Below, one piece after another: positions 25,229-35,298 of a DNA stretch of 64,000 nt (position 1 is the first letter of the stretch; each line of letters starts with the position of its first letter). Made by a program: the position numbers and the translations under genes. Origin of the DNA: Alphaproteobacteria bacterium (lineage in GTDB: Bacteria; Pseudomonadota; Alphaproteobacteria; Rhizobiales; GCA-2746425). The notes beneath the pieces were generated by a model. That model made no database searches and was not told where the DNA came from. It was given only the letters and a program-made list of their open reading frames with translations. The stretch lies in contig JANSWZ010000007.1 in assembly GCA_024743215.1 (NCBI GenBank), positions 169,164 through 233,163 of the forward strand, written 5' to 3'.

Positions 25229-27875
25229 CAAGTATCGCCTTAATTTCTGCTTTGCAGGATCCACAATTGGTGCCTGCATTCGTCTGTTTGCCAATCGCAT
25301 CGACTGAATGGCATCCGCTACGCACGGCACCCGATATCTGATTGGCCCCAATGCCCAAACAGGCACAGACAATGACACCCTTATCCGGCATATCCGCGGC
25401 TGGTCGCCCGGCTACAACACGCCAACGAGCCGGTAAGTCAGCAAAGTCTTCCTGCAATTGTTCAATTGCCCAACTGCGCGCAACAGACACCGGCTCTTGC
25501 GACAAATAGACAACGCCTGTCAGTCTATTGCCGTTAAAAGCAGCAATGCGCGTCAAGCCACTCATCGCATCGCGATAGGACAAAAGCGGCGCATTTGCTG
25601 CTGCCCCAAGCAGGAACCGCGCTTCGGCTTCAACATCTTCAATCGGATTTTCCAGAGCAAATTCAGCGCGCCAGCCAGCATCCGTTTTCGCCAACGCCCA
25701 ATACGAGGCCTTTAATAGGTCAGGCCGCTGTGTCGAGACGACAAAACCGTAATGCAGCGCTTTGAATTTGGCTGCGGAAACACGGGACATCTTCAGGGCC
25801 GGCTGCCCGGAAATAGGGTCGGTGATGGGTGCCACCAGACGATCAACCCGCGCATTGGACGAGCATTGATCCGTCCAGTGCATTGGCACAAACACACTGC
25901 CCGGCTGTTGGCGGTCTGTAATTTGCGCCCGCACAACAATGTCCCCACGGCCGTTGAAGAGACGCACCAGATCAGCCGGTTTCACGCCCAACTGCACAGC
26001 ATCGCTGGGATGAATTTCAGCAAAGGGCTCCGCAATATGCGCCGATAGCCGCGCACTTTTGGCAGTGCGTGTCATGGTATGCCAATGATCGCGAATGCGG
26101 CCTGTATTCAGAACCAGTTGATGATCCGGTAAAACAGGGGCCGCGATTGGCGCGGCTACAGGCACAAAACGAGCCTTGCGATCCGGCGTGTAAAAACCAC
26201 CATCTGCAAAGAACCGTGACCTTATCGGCACCGTACCCGGTTGTTTGGGTGCTGGCCACTGGAAGGGCGCAAGCCCCTCATAGGTTTCATCAGTGACAGC
26301 TTCATAGGCACCGATATCCAGATCCCGCGAACCACCGTTCTCAAACCCGGTTTGCGCTGCATATTCCCGGAATATATCTGCTGCATTATTATAGGAAAAA
26401 GCGCTGGCAAACCCCATACGCTTACCCACTTCTGCCATTTGCCACCAATCGGCGCGCGCACCATCTGGTCCTCTGACAACAGCGCGCTGGCGTGAAATAC
26501 GGCGCTCGGAATTGGTCACCGTTCCGCTTTTTTCGCCCCAGCCCAATGAGGGCAGCTTCACATCAGCGTAGCGCAGTGTGTCTGTTTCAGCCGCAATGTC
26601 GGAAACCACTACAAACGGGCAGTGTTTCAGGGCCTCCGCCACGGCGTCCGCATCGGGCATGGAATCCACCGGATTGGTCGCCATGATCCAGATCGCCTTG
26701 ACCCGACCATCTGCAACTGCATCGAACAGATCAACCGCTTTAAGGCCGGGTTTTGTGGCAATGATCGGTGCATTCCAGAACCGCTGCACACGGTCGCGAT
26801 GCACTTCGTTTTCAAGCTCCATATGAGCCGCCAGCATATTCGCCAGCCCGCCGACCTCACGCCCGCCCATTGCATTCGGCTGGCCAGTCACGGACAAAGG
26901 TCCCAGCCCCGGGCGACCAATGCGTCCGGTTGCCAGATGGCAATTGATGATGGCATTGACCTTGTCGGTTCCAATCGCCGATTGATTCACACCCTGGCTG
27001 AAAACCGTGACGACTTTTTCAGTCTGCGCCCAGAGCTGATAAAAAGCTTGAAGCTCAGTTCTGCAAAGACCCGTTTGATTTATGATGTCAGCTTCAGGCA
27101 GCGCCTTGGCGGAAGCCAGAGCAGCTTCAATCCCATTTGTATGACTGTTCACAAAATCCGCATCCAGACAGTTCTGATCTGCCAGATGGGCCAGCAAGCC
27201 CATAAACAGTGCCACATCACCGTCAGGTGCAATGGATAGATGAATGTCAGCAAGGTCGGCAGTCATGGTGCGGCGCGGGTCAATCAGCACCACCTGCATC
27301 TCGGGCCGTGCCGCCTTCGCAGCGGCAATACGCTGATAGAGCACCGGATGACACCAGGCCAGATTGGAGCCAGTCAACACAATCAGATCGGCCTGCTCCA
27401 GATCTTCATAAGTGCCCGGCACTGTATCACTGCCAAAGGCACGCCTGTGACCGGCCACAGAGGATGCCATGCAAAGCCGGGAATTGGTATCGATATTCGC
27501 AGAGCCAATGAAGCCCTTCATCAGCTTGTTGGCGACATAATAATCCTCGGTCAGAATTTGACCGGATACATAAAACGCCACACTGTCTGGCCCATGCAAG
27601 GCAATGGTTTCCTGAAATCGATCTGCAACCAGATCAAGCGCTGTGTCCCAATCAGAAACCTGTGCATCAATCTCCGGCTGCAGCAATCGATCATCAAGGC
27701 CAAGTGTCTCGCCAAGAGCTGACCCTTTTGAACACAAGCGCCCGAAATTGGCCGGATGATCCAAGTCACCTTCAATCGCAACCGACCCATCCGGTTTGGG
27801 CGTGGCAACAACTCCGCACCCGACTCCGCAATAGGGGCAGGTCGTTTTCGTCGCTTTGGGAAGCGGTCCATGCAT
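25200..27875 (-). CDS. nasA: Assimilatory nitrate reductase catalytic subunit
   Basis: An 891-residue molybdopterin enzyme. N-terminal Cys13, Cys16, Cys20 and Cys48 bind a [4Fe-4S] cluster. The central region has the bis-MGD folds (LTGSNLAWCHPVLYQ, FSQGVNQSAIGTDKVN, GRIGRPGLGPLSVTGQPN). The C-terminus carries a BFD-like [2Fe-2S] domain (CACLGIGANQI through TNCGSCKAEI). It reduces nitrate to nitrite in the cytoplasm. The start overlaps the nirD stop by one base (TGATG). Confidence 0.95.
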   Translation of the reverse strand: MHGPLPKATKTTCPYCGVGCGVVATPKPDGSVAIEGDLDHPANFGRLCSKGSALGETLGLDDRLLQPEIDAQVSDWDTALDLVADRFQETIALHGPDSVAFYVSGQILTEDYYVANKLMKGFIGSANIDTNSRLCMASSVAGHRRAFGSDTVPGTYEDLEQADLIVLTGSNLAWCHPVLYQRIAAAKAARPEMQVVLIDPRRTMTADLADIHLSIAPDGDVALFMGLLAHLADQNCLDADFVNSHTNGIEAALASAKALPEADIINQTGLCRTELQAFYQLWAQTEKVVTVFSQGVNQSAIGTDKVNAIINCHLATGRIGRPGLGPLSVTGQPNAMGGREVGGLANMLAAHMELENEVHRDRVQRFWNAPIIATKPGLKAVDLFDAVADGRVKAIWIMATNPVDSMPDADAVAEALKHCPFVVVSDIAAETDTLRYADVKLPSLGWGEKSGTVTNSERRISRQRAVVRGPDGARADWWQMAEVGKRMGFASAFSYNNAADIFREYAAQTGFENGGSRDLDIGAYEAVTDETYEGLAPFQWPAPKQPGTVPIRSRFFADGGFYTPDRKARFVPVAAPIAAPVLPDHQLVLNTGRIRDHWHTMTRTAKSARLSAHIAEPFAEIHPSDAVQLGVKPADLVRLFNGRGDIVVRAQITDRQQPGSVFVPMHWTDQCSSNARVDRLVAPITDPISGQPALKMSRVSAAKFKALHYGFVVSTQRPDLLKASYWALAKTDAGWRAEFALENPIEDVEAEARFLLGAAANAPLLSYRDAMSGLTRIAAFNGNRLTGVVYLSQEPVSVARSWAIEQLQEDFADLPARWRVVAGRPAADMPDKGVIVCACLGIGANQISGAVRSGCHSVDAIGKQTNAGTNCGSCKAEIKAILDDHQLIAAE

Positions 27876-28204
27876 CAGCTTTTCCCGAGGCCCAACATGA
27901 TCTGATCGTCATCCAACCGGATCGGGAAAGCGCGTGTTTCACCCTCATCTGCGCCTTGCGCTTCACCCGTTTCCAGACTGATCACCCAATTATGCAACGG
28001 ACAGGTCACACAGCCATCATGCACAATGCCCTGACTGAGCGGACCGTTTTTGTGGGGACATTTATCTTCCAGTGCAAACACACGATCATCAATCGTGCGA
28101 AAGATTGCGATGGTCATTTCACCATAGTCAACGCAGCGCGACCCTCGACGGGGAATATCCTCTATCGAGCCAACCGAGACCCAGGTCTGTGTCAATGCAT
28201 TCAT
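27875..28204 (-). CDS. nirD: Nitrite reductase small subunit
   Basis: A 109-residue Rieske-fold protein. The cluster ligands are Cys49-Pro-His51 and Cys68-Pro-Leu-His71. It works with NirB in NAD(P)H-dependent reduction of nitrite to ammonium. ATG 28204 overlaps the nirB stop (TGATG), with GGAGG about nine bases upstream; a GTG one codon earlier is possible. Confidence 0.95.
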   Translation of the reverse strand: MNALTQTWVSVGSIEDIPRRGSRCVDYGEMTIAIFRTIDDRVFALEDKCPHKNGPLSQGIVHDGCVTCPLHNWVISLETGEAQGADEGETRAFPIRLDDDQIMLGLGKS

Positions 28205-30660
28205 CACTCAGCTGCCTCCAATTGCAAGATCGCCATCGGATTGAACTCGTGCTTGTCCTTTCCGGAAACCCGTTCGCTCCAAGGATCGATCTGGGCAAAT
28301 TTCTGGCTGAAAACGAACCGCTCGAAATAGGCTTTTCGTTTGGCCGGTTCATCCATGATCTGGCGTCGCACTTCATCAAAACCGACACGTTTCGCCCATT
28401 TGTAAATGCGTTCCAGGTAATGCCCCTGCTCGCGATACATCTGCGCCAGAGCGACGACATATTCCAGCGCTTCATCTTCTGTCTTGACCATGCCGAGCAC
28501 CTCCGTGCCCTTGATGTCGAGACCGGCAGCACCGGCAAAATGAATTTCAAATCCGCTATCGACACAAATGATACCAATGTCCTTGCAGGTGGCTTCCGAG
28601 CAATTGCGCGGACAACCTGACACAGCCATTTTCAGCTTGGCAGGAGTCCAGGATCCCCACATGAATTTTTCAATGCGGATGCCAAGTCCCGTGGAGTCCT
28701 GTGTGCCAAACCGACACCAATCCGTGCCAACGCAAGTCTTCACTGTGCGCAATCCCTTGGCATAGGCCTGTCCCGAAACAAATCCGGCTTTGCCAAGATC
28801 CGCCCAAACCGCCGGAAGGTCTTCTTTCTTGATTCCAAGCATATCAATGCGCTGGCCGCCGGTGCATTTGACCGCCGGGATGTCGAATTTATCCACCACA
28901 TCAGCAATCGCCCGCAATTCGGTGGAGGATGTCATTCCGCCCCACATGCGCGGCACAACGGAATAGGTTCCGTCCTTTTGAATATTGGCGTGGACCCGTT
29001 CATTGATGAAGCGGGACTGATAATCATCGGCATATTCATCCGGCCAATCACACACCAGATAATAGTTGAGGGCCGGGCGGCATTTTGCGCAGCCACACGA
29101 TGTCGTCCACTCCAACTCCTGCATCACGGCAGGAATGGATTTCAACCCTTTGGCCACAATCAGTCGCCGGACGTCATTATGGCCCAGATCCGTACATCCG
29201 CACATTGGTGTAACCGCCGCTGGATCGTAGGAATCACCTAAGGTCAGGCTAAGCAATTGCTCCACCAGACCCGTGCAGGTTCCACAGGACGCAGACGCTT
29301 TCGTGTGCGCCCTGACACCATCCAGATCGGTTAGATTTTTTGAAACAATTGTCCCGGTAATGGCGCCTTTGCAAATGCCGTTACAGCCACAGATTTCCGC
29401 ATCATCCGGCAAGGCTGCAACGGCTGCTGACGGGTCCAGCGGCGCGCCACCCTGATAGGCCTGACCAAAGATCAGCATCTCCCGCATGTCTGAGATATCG
29501 GTCTGCTTTTTCAAGAGATCAAAAAACCAGGGGCCATCAGCCGTTTCGCCGTAGAGCACTGCACCGATAATCCGGTTTTCTTTCAGAACAAGGCGTTTAT
29601 AGACACCGGCCGCGGCATCCCGCAGCACAATTTCCTCCCGGTCATCTGCCTCCGCAAAATCACCGGCTGAATACAAATCAATGCCGGTCACCTTGAGTTT
29701 TGTCGCGGTCACAGAGCCAGTATAGGCAGCCGCATTGTTGCCGGTCAGTTGCTCGACAATCACCTTGCCCATCTCGTATAGTGGCGCAACCAGACCGTAG
29801 CACTGGCCTCGATGCTCTGCGCATTCTCCAAGCGCAAATATGTCGGGATCGGATGTGCGCATAGCATCAGAAACGATCACACCGCGTCCGGTTTCCAACT
29901 GAGCCAGCTTTGCAAGCTCAGCGCTTGGCCGAATGCCAACAGCCATCACAACCATGGCCGCATCGATACGTGTTCCATCTGCCAGTTCGACGCCGACAAC
30001 CTTGCCGTCATAGCCAAGTATCTGCTTTGTACTGGCCTCCGTCAGGACCTGAATATGCAGGTCCTGGAAAGCCTTTTCCAACAAATATCCTGCGGCAGGA
30101 TCCAGTTGCCGCTCCATCAGGGTTGGCATCAGATGCAAAACTGTCACATCCATACCCTGACGCCGCAATCCGGCAGCGGCTTCAAGGCCCAGCAGCCCAC
30201 CACCAATGACCACAGCACGGCCACCGGTTTTGGCAACAGAGATCATACGCTCCACATCATCCAGATCGCGATAGGTCAGCACGCCATCAAGATCATGCCC
30301 CGGAAGTGGAATAATGAAGGGATTTGAACCTGTAGCGATGACCAATTGATCATATGAAACAGTGATACCACTGTCAGACGTGACCGTTTTGGCAGCCCGA
30401 TCAATGCTGCTGATCCTTGCCGATTTGTGCAACGTCACACCGTGGGTTTTGTACCAATCATCATCATGAGTGATGATGTCCTCATAGGCTTTCTCACCTG
30501 ACAGGACTGGCGATAACATCAGCCGGTTGTAATTGACCCTCGGTTCTGCATTGAAAATCGTCACCTCAAAGGCGTCAGGCGCGCGCTCGAACAGATATTC
30601 CAGCATTCGCCCGGGTGCCATGCCATTGCCGATAACAACAAGTTTTTGTTTGTCACTCAT
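28204..30660 (-). CDS. nirB: NAD(P)H-dependent nitrite reductase large subunit
   Basis: An 818-residue protein. The FAD/NAD(P)-binding oxidoreductase part is first (VVIGNGMAPGRM, VVIGGGLLGLEAAAGL). Two BFD-like [2Fe-2S] segments follow (CGCNGICKG, CGTCTGL, CGCAKCRPAL). The siroheme/[4Fe-4S] module is at the end, with Cys in TCVGTDWCRFG and SGCPRNCSEA. It reduces nitrite to ammonium by six electrons. The start is four bases after the nrtCD gene. Confidence 0.96.
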   Translation of the reverse strand: MSDKQKLVVIGNGMAPGRMLEYLFERAPDAFEVTIFNAEPRVNYNRLMLSPVLSGEKAYEDIITHDDDWYKTHGVTLHKSARISSIDRAAKTVTSDSGITVSYDQLVIATGSNPFIIPLPGHDLDGVLTYRDLDDVERMISVAKTGGRAVVIGGGLLGLEAAAGLRRQGMDVTVLHLMPTLMERQLDPAAGYLLEKAFQDLHIQVLTEASTKQILGYDGKVVGVELADGTRIDAAMVVMAVGIRPSAELAKLAQLETGRGVIVSDAMRTSDPDIFALGECAEHRGQCYGLVAPLYEMGKVIVEQLTGNNAAAYTGSVTATKLKVTGIDLYSAGDFAEADDREEIVLRDAAAGVYKRLVLKENRIIGAVLYGETADGPWFFDLLKKQTDISDMREMLIFGQAYQGGAPLDPSAAVAALPDDAEICGCNGICKGAITGTIVSKNLTDLDGVRAHTKASASCGTCTGLVEQLLSLTLGDSYDPAAVTPMCGCTDLGHNDVRRLIVAKGLKSIPAVMQELEWTTSCGCAKCRPALNYYLVCDWPDEYADDYQSRFINERVHANIQKDGTYSVVPRMWGGMTSSTELRAIADVVDKFDIPAVKCTGGQRIDMLGIKKEDLPAVWADLGKAGFVSGQAYAKGLRTVKTCVGTDWCRFGTQDSTGLGIRIEKFMWGSWTPAKLKMAVSGCPRNCSEATCKDIGIICVDSGFEIHFAGAAGLDIKGTEVLGMVKTEDEALEYVVALAQMYREQGHYLERIYKWAKRVGFDEVRRQIMDEPAKRKAYFERFVFSQKFAQIDPWSERVSGKDKHEFNPMAILQLEAAE

Positions 30661-30664
30661 AGCT

Positions 30665-32425
30665 TTACTCCGCAGCCACTAGACCGGCTTCCGCCTTTTT
30701 CTGCCGGGCAACACGAATTGCCCGCTTTTCTGAAATGGTTCTCAATTGATCCTCAGTTGGGTGAGCACCACCCTCATAGGCCTCAAGGAATTCAAGCAAT
30801 TCCTCGCGATAAGCGTAATAATCTGGATGATTGAGCAACGCCTTGCGTGACCGGGGTCGAGCCAGATCGACATCCATGATGTTGCCAATTCGGGCGTTCG
30901 GACCGTTGGACATCATCACCACACGGTCAGCCAGCAAAATGGCTTCATCCACATCGTGCGTCACGCAGATAGCTGTCACTTTCGTTCGCTTCCAGATGTC
31001 CATCAGCACATCCTGCAGCTCCCACCGTGTGAGGCTGTCCAACATGCCAAAAGGTTCATCCAGCAGCAGCAATTTGGGAGACAGGGCAAAGGCACGTGCA
31101 ATGCCCACGCGCTGTTTCATGCCATTGGAAAGATCCGCCGCCGAGCGATGCATACTGTCCAGCAACCCAACGCGCTGCAGGTAGTATTCCACCACATCCC
31201 TGCGTTCCGCCGCACTCGCATTCGGGTAAACCCGGTCTACGCCCAGCGCAACATTCTCATAGGCGGTCAGCCAGGGCATCAGTGAAGGAGCCTGAAACAC
31301 CACCGCCCGGTCAGGACCGGCTTGTGTGATGTGTTGGCCGTCCAGAATGATAGCGCCTTCGGTGATCGGGTTAAGTCCCGCCACCATCGACAACACAGTG
31401 GATTTTCCACAACCGGAATGACCGATCAGAGTGGCAAACTCACCCTTGTTCATTTTCAGATCGAACCCATCCACCACGGTCAACGGACCTTTGGGCGTTG
31501 GATACACTTTCTTGAGATCACTGAACTCAAGATAGCGCTCGACTTTTATCGTCTCGCCAGCCTGCAGATAGGCCTTCGGCAAGCGTTCGCTGCGTGTGCT
31601 GATCGGAACAACATTCGGCAGCACAATCTCGCGCTCAACGTCGACTTCGCGCTCCGCACCCACCTTCATCAGATAATTGGTCACCTCCGCCCTCAGCCGG
31701 ATGAACTCATCGTCGGAGTTCATCTCTGCCCGCGCCCTGGGACGAGGAATATCGACACGGAAGTCAGGACCCAGAGTTGCCTTAGGGCCGGGCTTCAGCG
31801 GAATAATCCGATCCGCCAACAGGATCGCCTCATCCACATCATTGGTGATGAGAATAATGGTCTTCTTTTCCTGCTCACAAATACCGGCAAATTCGTCCTG
31901 AAGATTGGCCCGCGTCAAAGCGTCCAGTGCCGACAATGGCTCATCCAGCAGCAGCACTTCGGGCTGCATCGCCAATGCGCGCGCAACCGCGACACGCTGA
32001 CGCATTCCTCCGGAAAGTTCCGCCGGCTTGCGATCCTTTGCCGGTGTCAGACCCACCATATCAATGTACTTCTCGGCAAGAGCTTGACGTTCAGCCGCCG
32101 GCTTGCCAGCGAAGACACTGTCCACAGCCAGCCTTACATTGCCCGTCACGCTCATCCACGGCATCAGCGCATAAGACTGAAAGACAACGCCCCGCTCGGG
32201 GCCTGGCCCATCAATTTCCTTACCCTTGAAGATCACACCACCTTCATCGGGCGCAATCAGACCTGCCAGAGCCGAGATCAGCGTTGTCTTGCCGGAACCG
32301 GAAAACCCGACAATGGCAATGAACTCACCTTCACTGACTTTCAGATTGATGTCGTCCAGAACATCAGTGCGCATGGCACCTTCACCATAGGACTTCGACA
32401 GACCGGAGATTTCCAGAATACTCAT
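30665..32425 (-). CDS. Nitrate ABC transporter ATPase, two fused NBDs
   Basis: A 586-residue protein with two complete ABC ATPase domains in one chain (about 1-255 and 295-560). The NrtC/NrtD or NasD role is clear from [13 protein letters not shown] and [17 protein letters not shown]. Domain 1: Walker [10 protein letters not shown], signature LSGGMRQR, Walker [12 protein letters not shown], but Asn instead of switch His in [10 protein letters not shown]. Domain 2: Walker [10 protein letters not shown], signature LSNGMKQR (second Gly lost), Walker [12 protein letters not shown], His intact in VTHDVDEAI. One composite ATP site therefore looks degenerate. It powers nitrate import with NrtA and NrtB. 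Confidence 0.93.
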   Translation of the reverse strand: MSILEISGLSKSYGEGAMRTDVLDDINLKVSEGEFIAIVGFSGSGKTTLISALAGLIAPDEGGVIFKGKEIDGPGPERGVVFQSYALMPWMSVTGNVRLAVDSVFAGKPAAERQALAEKYIDMVGLTPAKDRKPAELSGGMRQRVAVARALAMQPEVLLLDEPLSALDALTRANLQDEFAGICEQEKKTIILITNDVDEAILLADRIIPLKPGPKATLGPDFRVDIPRPRARAEMNSDDEFIRLRAEVTNYLMKVGAEREVDVEREIVLPNVVPISTRSERLPKAYLQAGETIKVERYLEFSDLKKVYPTPKGPLTVVDGFDLKMNKGEFATLIGHSGCGKSTVLSMVAGLNPITEGAIILDGQHITQAGPDRAVVFQAPSLMPWLTAYENVALGVDRVYPNASAAERRDVVEYYLQRVGLLDSMHRSAADLSNGMKQRVGIARAFALSPKLLLLDEPFGMLDSLTRWELQDVLMDIWKRTKVTAICVTHDVDEAILLADRVVMMSNGPNARIGNIMDVDLARPRSRKALLNHPDYYAYREELLEFLEAYEGGAHPTEDQLRTISEKRAIRVARQKKAEAGLVAAE

Positions 32426-32433
32426 GATACGAC

Positions 32434-33507
32434 CTATCGGTTCGACGAGAATGTAAAGGCGCGTTGCAGGGCAAACATCAGCCGGTCCAGAGCAAAACCA
32501 ATGACGCCAATGGTCAAAACAGCGAACATGATTTTGGCAAGCGATTGCGACGATCCGTTCTGAAACTCATCCCAGACAAATTTGCCGAGGCCGGGATTCT
32601 GAGCCAGCATTTCTGCAGCAATGAGCACCATCCAGCCCACACCCAGGGACAGTCTCAGACCGGTGAAGATCAGCGGTAGCGATGATGGCAGAACGATCTG
32701 CGTAACAGTTTTCGATGTTGGCAATCGCAGCACACGGCCAACATTCATCAAATCCTTGTCGACCGAAGCCACGCCCAGCGCTGTGTTGATAAGCGTGGGC
32801 CACATGGAACACAGCGTTACGGTCACTGCTGAGATCAAAAGCGATTTCGGCAACCAGTCCATCGGGTTGGCATAGGTCGCCGAAATGATCATGGTAACAA
32901 TGGGCAACCACGCCAAAGGTGACACCGGTTTGAAAATCTGGATCAGCGGGTTGATCGCGCCATTGACCGTTCTGGAAAGGCCGGATGCGATGCCCAGTGG
33001 AACAGCAATCGCTGTGGCAATCAGAAAGCCAAGACCAACGGTCAGAAGCGATGTTCCGATCTGATCAATATAGGTCGGTTTACCAGTGTAGTTTCTGTGT
33101 TTGACCTTGTCTTCCTGACCCTGGGCGATCAGCTTTTCATTGCGGACATCCTGACGTTCGTAAAACGCAGTGGCCTTTTCCCGTTCACGCACATGGTCCT
33201 GCCACAGATAGCCGGCCTGTTGCCAGACTTCCACAGGGCCTGGAACTGCCCCCAGAGACGTCTGCACCTTGGGGGCCAAAACACCCCACGCCAGCAAAAA
33301 CACGGCAATTCCAATGAGGGGGATGAGCAAAACGCGCTTCAGTTCGCCCAATTGCTCTCGCGGATTATCGCCTGCCAGCATTTTCAGGATGGGAACAAGC
33401 CAGGAAAAACCAAGTGCATCCAGCCAACCACTTGCCTTGTTGATGGCCGAAAAAACTCTGGTGCGGCCCGTCCCGCCTGTTGGCGCTATATCAGTGACAT
33501 TTGCCAT
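32434..33507 (-). CDS. nrtB: Nitrate ABC transporter permease
   Basis: A 357-residue permease. About six helices lie in the C-terminal 200 residues with the binding-protein-dependent loop [24 protein letters not shown] long N-terminal part includes one helix (about 62-80) and a charged stretch ([20 protein letters not shown]) typical of the proteobacterial nitrate/cyanate permeases. ATG 33507 has AAAGGATCC upstream. Confidence 0.92.
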   Translation of the reverse strand: MANVTDIAPTGGTGRTRVFSAINKASGWLDALGFSWLVPILKMLAGDNPREQLGELKRVLLIPLIGIAVFLLAWGVLAPKVQTSLGAVPGPVEVWQQAGYLWQDHVREREKATAFYERQDVRNEKLIAQGQEDKVKHRNYTGKPTYIDQIGTSLLTVGLGFLIATAIAVPLGIASGLSRTVNGAINPLIQIFKPVSPLAWLPIVTMIISATYANPMDWLPKSLLISAVTVTLCSMWPTLINTALGVASVDKDLMNVGRVLRLPTSKTVTQIVLPSSLPLIFTGLRLSLGVGWMVLIAAEMLAQNPGLGKFVWDEFQNGSSQSLAKIMFAVLTIGVIGFALDRLMFALQRAFTFSSNR

Positions 33508-33541
33508 TCGTCTTGGATCCTTTGATCATCATTCTTTATTG

Positions 33542-33569
33542 GCTGAAGCGCCATCCAGTGCGCTCCAGC
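33542..33569 (-). other. Hairpin between nrtA and nrtB
   Basis: On the minus strand GCTGGAGCGC and GCGCTTCAGC form a 10-bp stem with one G-U pair and an 8-base loop. No U-run follows. It lies just after the binding-protein gene, as in three other importer operons here, and may stabilise the nrtA message. Confidence 0.55.
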
Positions 33570-33591
33570 TTTTGTTTGGATGAATTTGCCG

Positions 33592-34971
33592 TTAGCCGCC
33601 GACCATCTCGTCGCCCTTGAGGCCAATGGAGAGGCTGTTCAGGTAGTCATTCGGGGCCCGGCCGTCATAGGCGATGCCATCAATGATATCTTCAGCAGGC
33701 GTTGGTGCGCGGTAGCCATCTGTGTCAAACGGGAAATCAGCGGCTGCAACATGACCTTCATCAACCAGCATTTGTGCGGCCTGCAGATAGATGTCCGGCA
33801 GGTAAACCGAGCGGGCGATCTCATCAAACCACGCGTCCGATTTTGGCTCGGCAATTTGCCCCCAACGGCGCATTTGTGTCAGATACCAGACCGCATCGGA
33901 GTAGTAAGGGTAAGTCGCAAAGTAGCGGAAGAACACGTTGAAATCGGGCACATCGCGCTTGTCGCCCTTTTCATATTCGAAGGTACCGGTCATGGAATTG
34001 GCGATGACTTCAACATCCGCGCCAACATATTCAGACCGCGCCAGAATCTCGACCGCTTCCATTCGGTTGGCATTGTCGTTCTCATCCAGCCATTGGGCAG
34101 CCCGGATCAGAGCTTTCGTGAGCGCCAGAGTTGTGTTTGGATTTTCCTCGGTAAATTCCTTGGTCAGGCCAAACACTTTTTCCGGGTTGTTTTTCCAGAT
34201 CTCATAATCGGTGATCACCGGAACCCCGATGCCTTTGAATACAGCGGCCTGGTTCCATGGTTCGCCAACGCAGTAGCCATCGATGGTTCCAGCTTCCAGA
34301 GTTGCTGGCATTTGTGGTGGCGGCGTTACCGACAGCAAAGCATCAGCATTGATTTGACCGGACACATCGGTTGGTGAATAAAATCCGGGGTGAATATCGC
34401 CGGAAGCCAGCCAGTAACGCAGCTCATAATTATGAGTTGAGACCGGGAACACCATGCCCATATTGAAAGGACGGCCCTCGGCCTTGAATCCGTCCACTAC
34501 CTTTTTCAAAGCATCCGCTTTGATCGGATGAACCGGCTTGCCATCTGCGTCCATCTCAAGATGTGGTTTCATCAGATCCCAGATCTCGTTTGAGACCGTG
34601 ATGCCATTGCCGTTCAGATCCATGGAGAATGGCGTCACGATATGCGCCTTGGTGCCGAACCCGATGGTCGCGGCCAAGGGTTGCCCCGCCAACATGTGGG
34701 CACCATCCAGATCACCCGTGATCACCCGATCCAGCAGGACCTTCCAATTGGCCTGCGGCTCCAAGGTGACGAACAGGCCTTCATCTTCGAAGTAACCATT
34801 TTCATAGGCAATCGCGAGTGGTGCCATATCGGTCAGTTTGATGAACCCGAATTTCAGCTCATCCTTTTCAACATCCAGCATCTCTGCTTGCACAGATGTG
34901 AAAGCAGTTGTTGAGGCCAGTGCCAATGCGCCCAAAGCGATAAGGGAACGCCGTGAGAAATATGTCTTCAT
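33592..34971 (-). CDS. nrtA: Nitrate-binding protein of the ABC importer
   Basis: A 459-residue periplasmic protein with a signal peptide carrying twin arginines ([17 protein letters not shown]). The NrtA/CmpA pattern is strong: [55 protein letters not shown] and [13 protein letters not shown]. Start ATG 34971 has GGAG eight bases upstream. It is the first gene after the ANTAR-type leader, hence the first target of NasT antitermination. Confidence 0.93.
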   Translation of the reverse strand: MKTYFSRRSLIALGALALASTTAFTSVQAEMLDVEKDELKFGFIKLTDMAPLAIAYENGYFEDEGLFVTLEPQANWKVLLDRVITGDLDGAHMLAGQPLAATIGFGTKAHIVTPFSMDLNGNGITVSNEIWDLMKPHLEMDADGKPVHPIKADALKKVVDGFKAEGRPFNMGMVFPVSTHNYELRYWLASGDIHPGFYSPTDVSGQINADALLSVTPPPQMPATLEAGTIDGYCVGEPWNQAAVFKGIGVPVITDYEIWKNNPEKVFGLTKEFTEENPNTTLALTKALIRAAQWLDENDNANRMEAVEILARSEYVGADVEVIANSMTGTFEYEKGDKRDVPDFNVFFRYFATYPYYSDAVWYLTQMRRWGQIAEPKSDAWFDEIARSVYLPDIYLQAAQMLVDEGHVAAADFPFDTDGYRAPTPAEDIIDGIAYDGRAPNDYLNSLSIGLKGDEMVGG

Positions 34972-35010
34972 TTGTATCTCCAGTATCTGTCGCATCGGTT
35001 GCGACTACCC

Positions 35011-35078
35011 AAAAACGAAAAAAGTCGCCAAACCGGCCGTTCTGCGGGAGGGAGCAGAACGGTTGGTTTGGCGACTTT
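35011..35078 (-). terminator. Intrinsic terminator in the nrtA leader
   Basis: A 14-bp perfect outer stem (35065-35078 with 35021-35034), a 2x2 mismatch, then a 9-bp inner stem with an 8-base loop. On the minus strand it is followed by TTTTTTCGTTTTT. The strength and position, 40 bases before nrtA, make it a regulated leader terminator. Confidence 0.9.
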
Positions 35079-35103
35079 GCCTGATGGACCCATCATTGGA
35101 TCC
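35070..35103 (-). promoter_or_regulatory. ANTAR-type twin hexaloop RNA element (NasT target)
   Basis: The minus-strand transcript can fold P1 = GGAUCC-[AAUGAU]-GGGUCC (35103-35086) and, after a 4-base linker, P2 = GGC-[AAAGUC]-GCC (35081-35070). Both loops have six bases with A at position 1 and G at position 4, the known requirement for ANTAR proteins. P2 uses the first nine bases of the terminator's 5' arm, so the two are mutually exclusive. P2 has only three pairs, the weakest point. NasT is encoded just upstream. Confidence 0.82.
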
Positions 35104-35133
35104 CGGTGAGCCTTGAGAAGCTGTTATTGTAAA

Positions 35134-35149
35134 TGCATGGACCGTGCCA
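35134..35149 (-). promoter_or_regulatory. Sigma-54 promoter of the nrtA operon
   Basis: TGGCAC-GGTCC-ATGCA on the minus strand matches the -24/-12 consensus TGGCAC-N5-TTGCA with one change and exact GG-N10-GC spacing. The predicted transcript start is near 35123, about 20 bases before hairpin P1. It points to nitrogen control through RpoN and NtrC. I see no competing sigma-70 promoter closer to the gene. Confidence 0.75.
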
Positions 35150-35234
35150 GTTTCATAAAAATTTTTTAATACATATTTTTCAGTCACTTATGGATTCGTG
35201 CGATATTTTGAAAACCATTTGATTGATCACCGTT

Positions 35235-35273
35235 TGTGCAAAGCAACAGTCATTCGAGGTTAAAAAATGTGCA
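35235..35273 (-). promoter_or_regulatory. TGCACA half-sites, possible NtrC enhancer
   Basis: Two TGCACA elements on the minus strand (35240-35235 and 35273-35268) lie about 90-125 bases upstream of the sigma-54 promoter, a normal enhancer distance. The first continues as TGCACAAACGGTG, which only partly fits the NtrC consensus and has short spacing. Treat as weak. Confidence 0.35.
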
Positions 35274-35298
35274 GCGCAATAATTTGCCTGCAGTTTAA

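Noticed and set aside
26622..27239. Long plus-strand frame opposite nasA
   Set aside because: Lies wholly opposite a clearly assigned gene and shows no family features; a shadow of codon bias.
31322..32563. 413-residue plus-strand frame opposite the fused nitrate ATPase
   Set aside because: Antisense to two complete ABC domains; no recognisable domain and no ribosome site.
35235..35273. Firm NtrC binding sites
   Set aside because: TGCACA halves are at a sensible distance, but the dyad spacing is wrong for the consensus; kept only as a weak feature.
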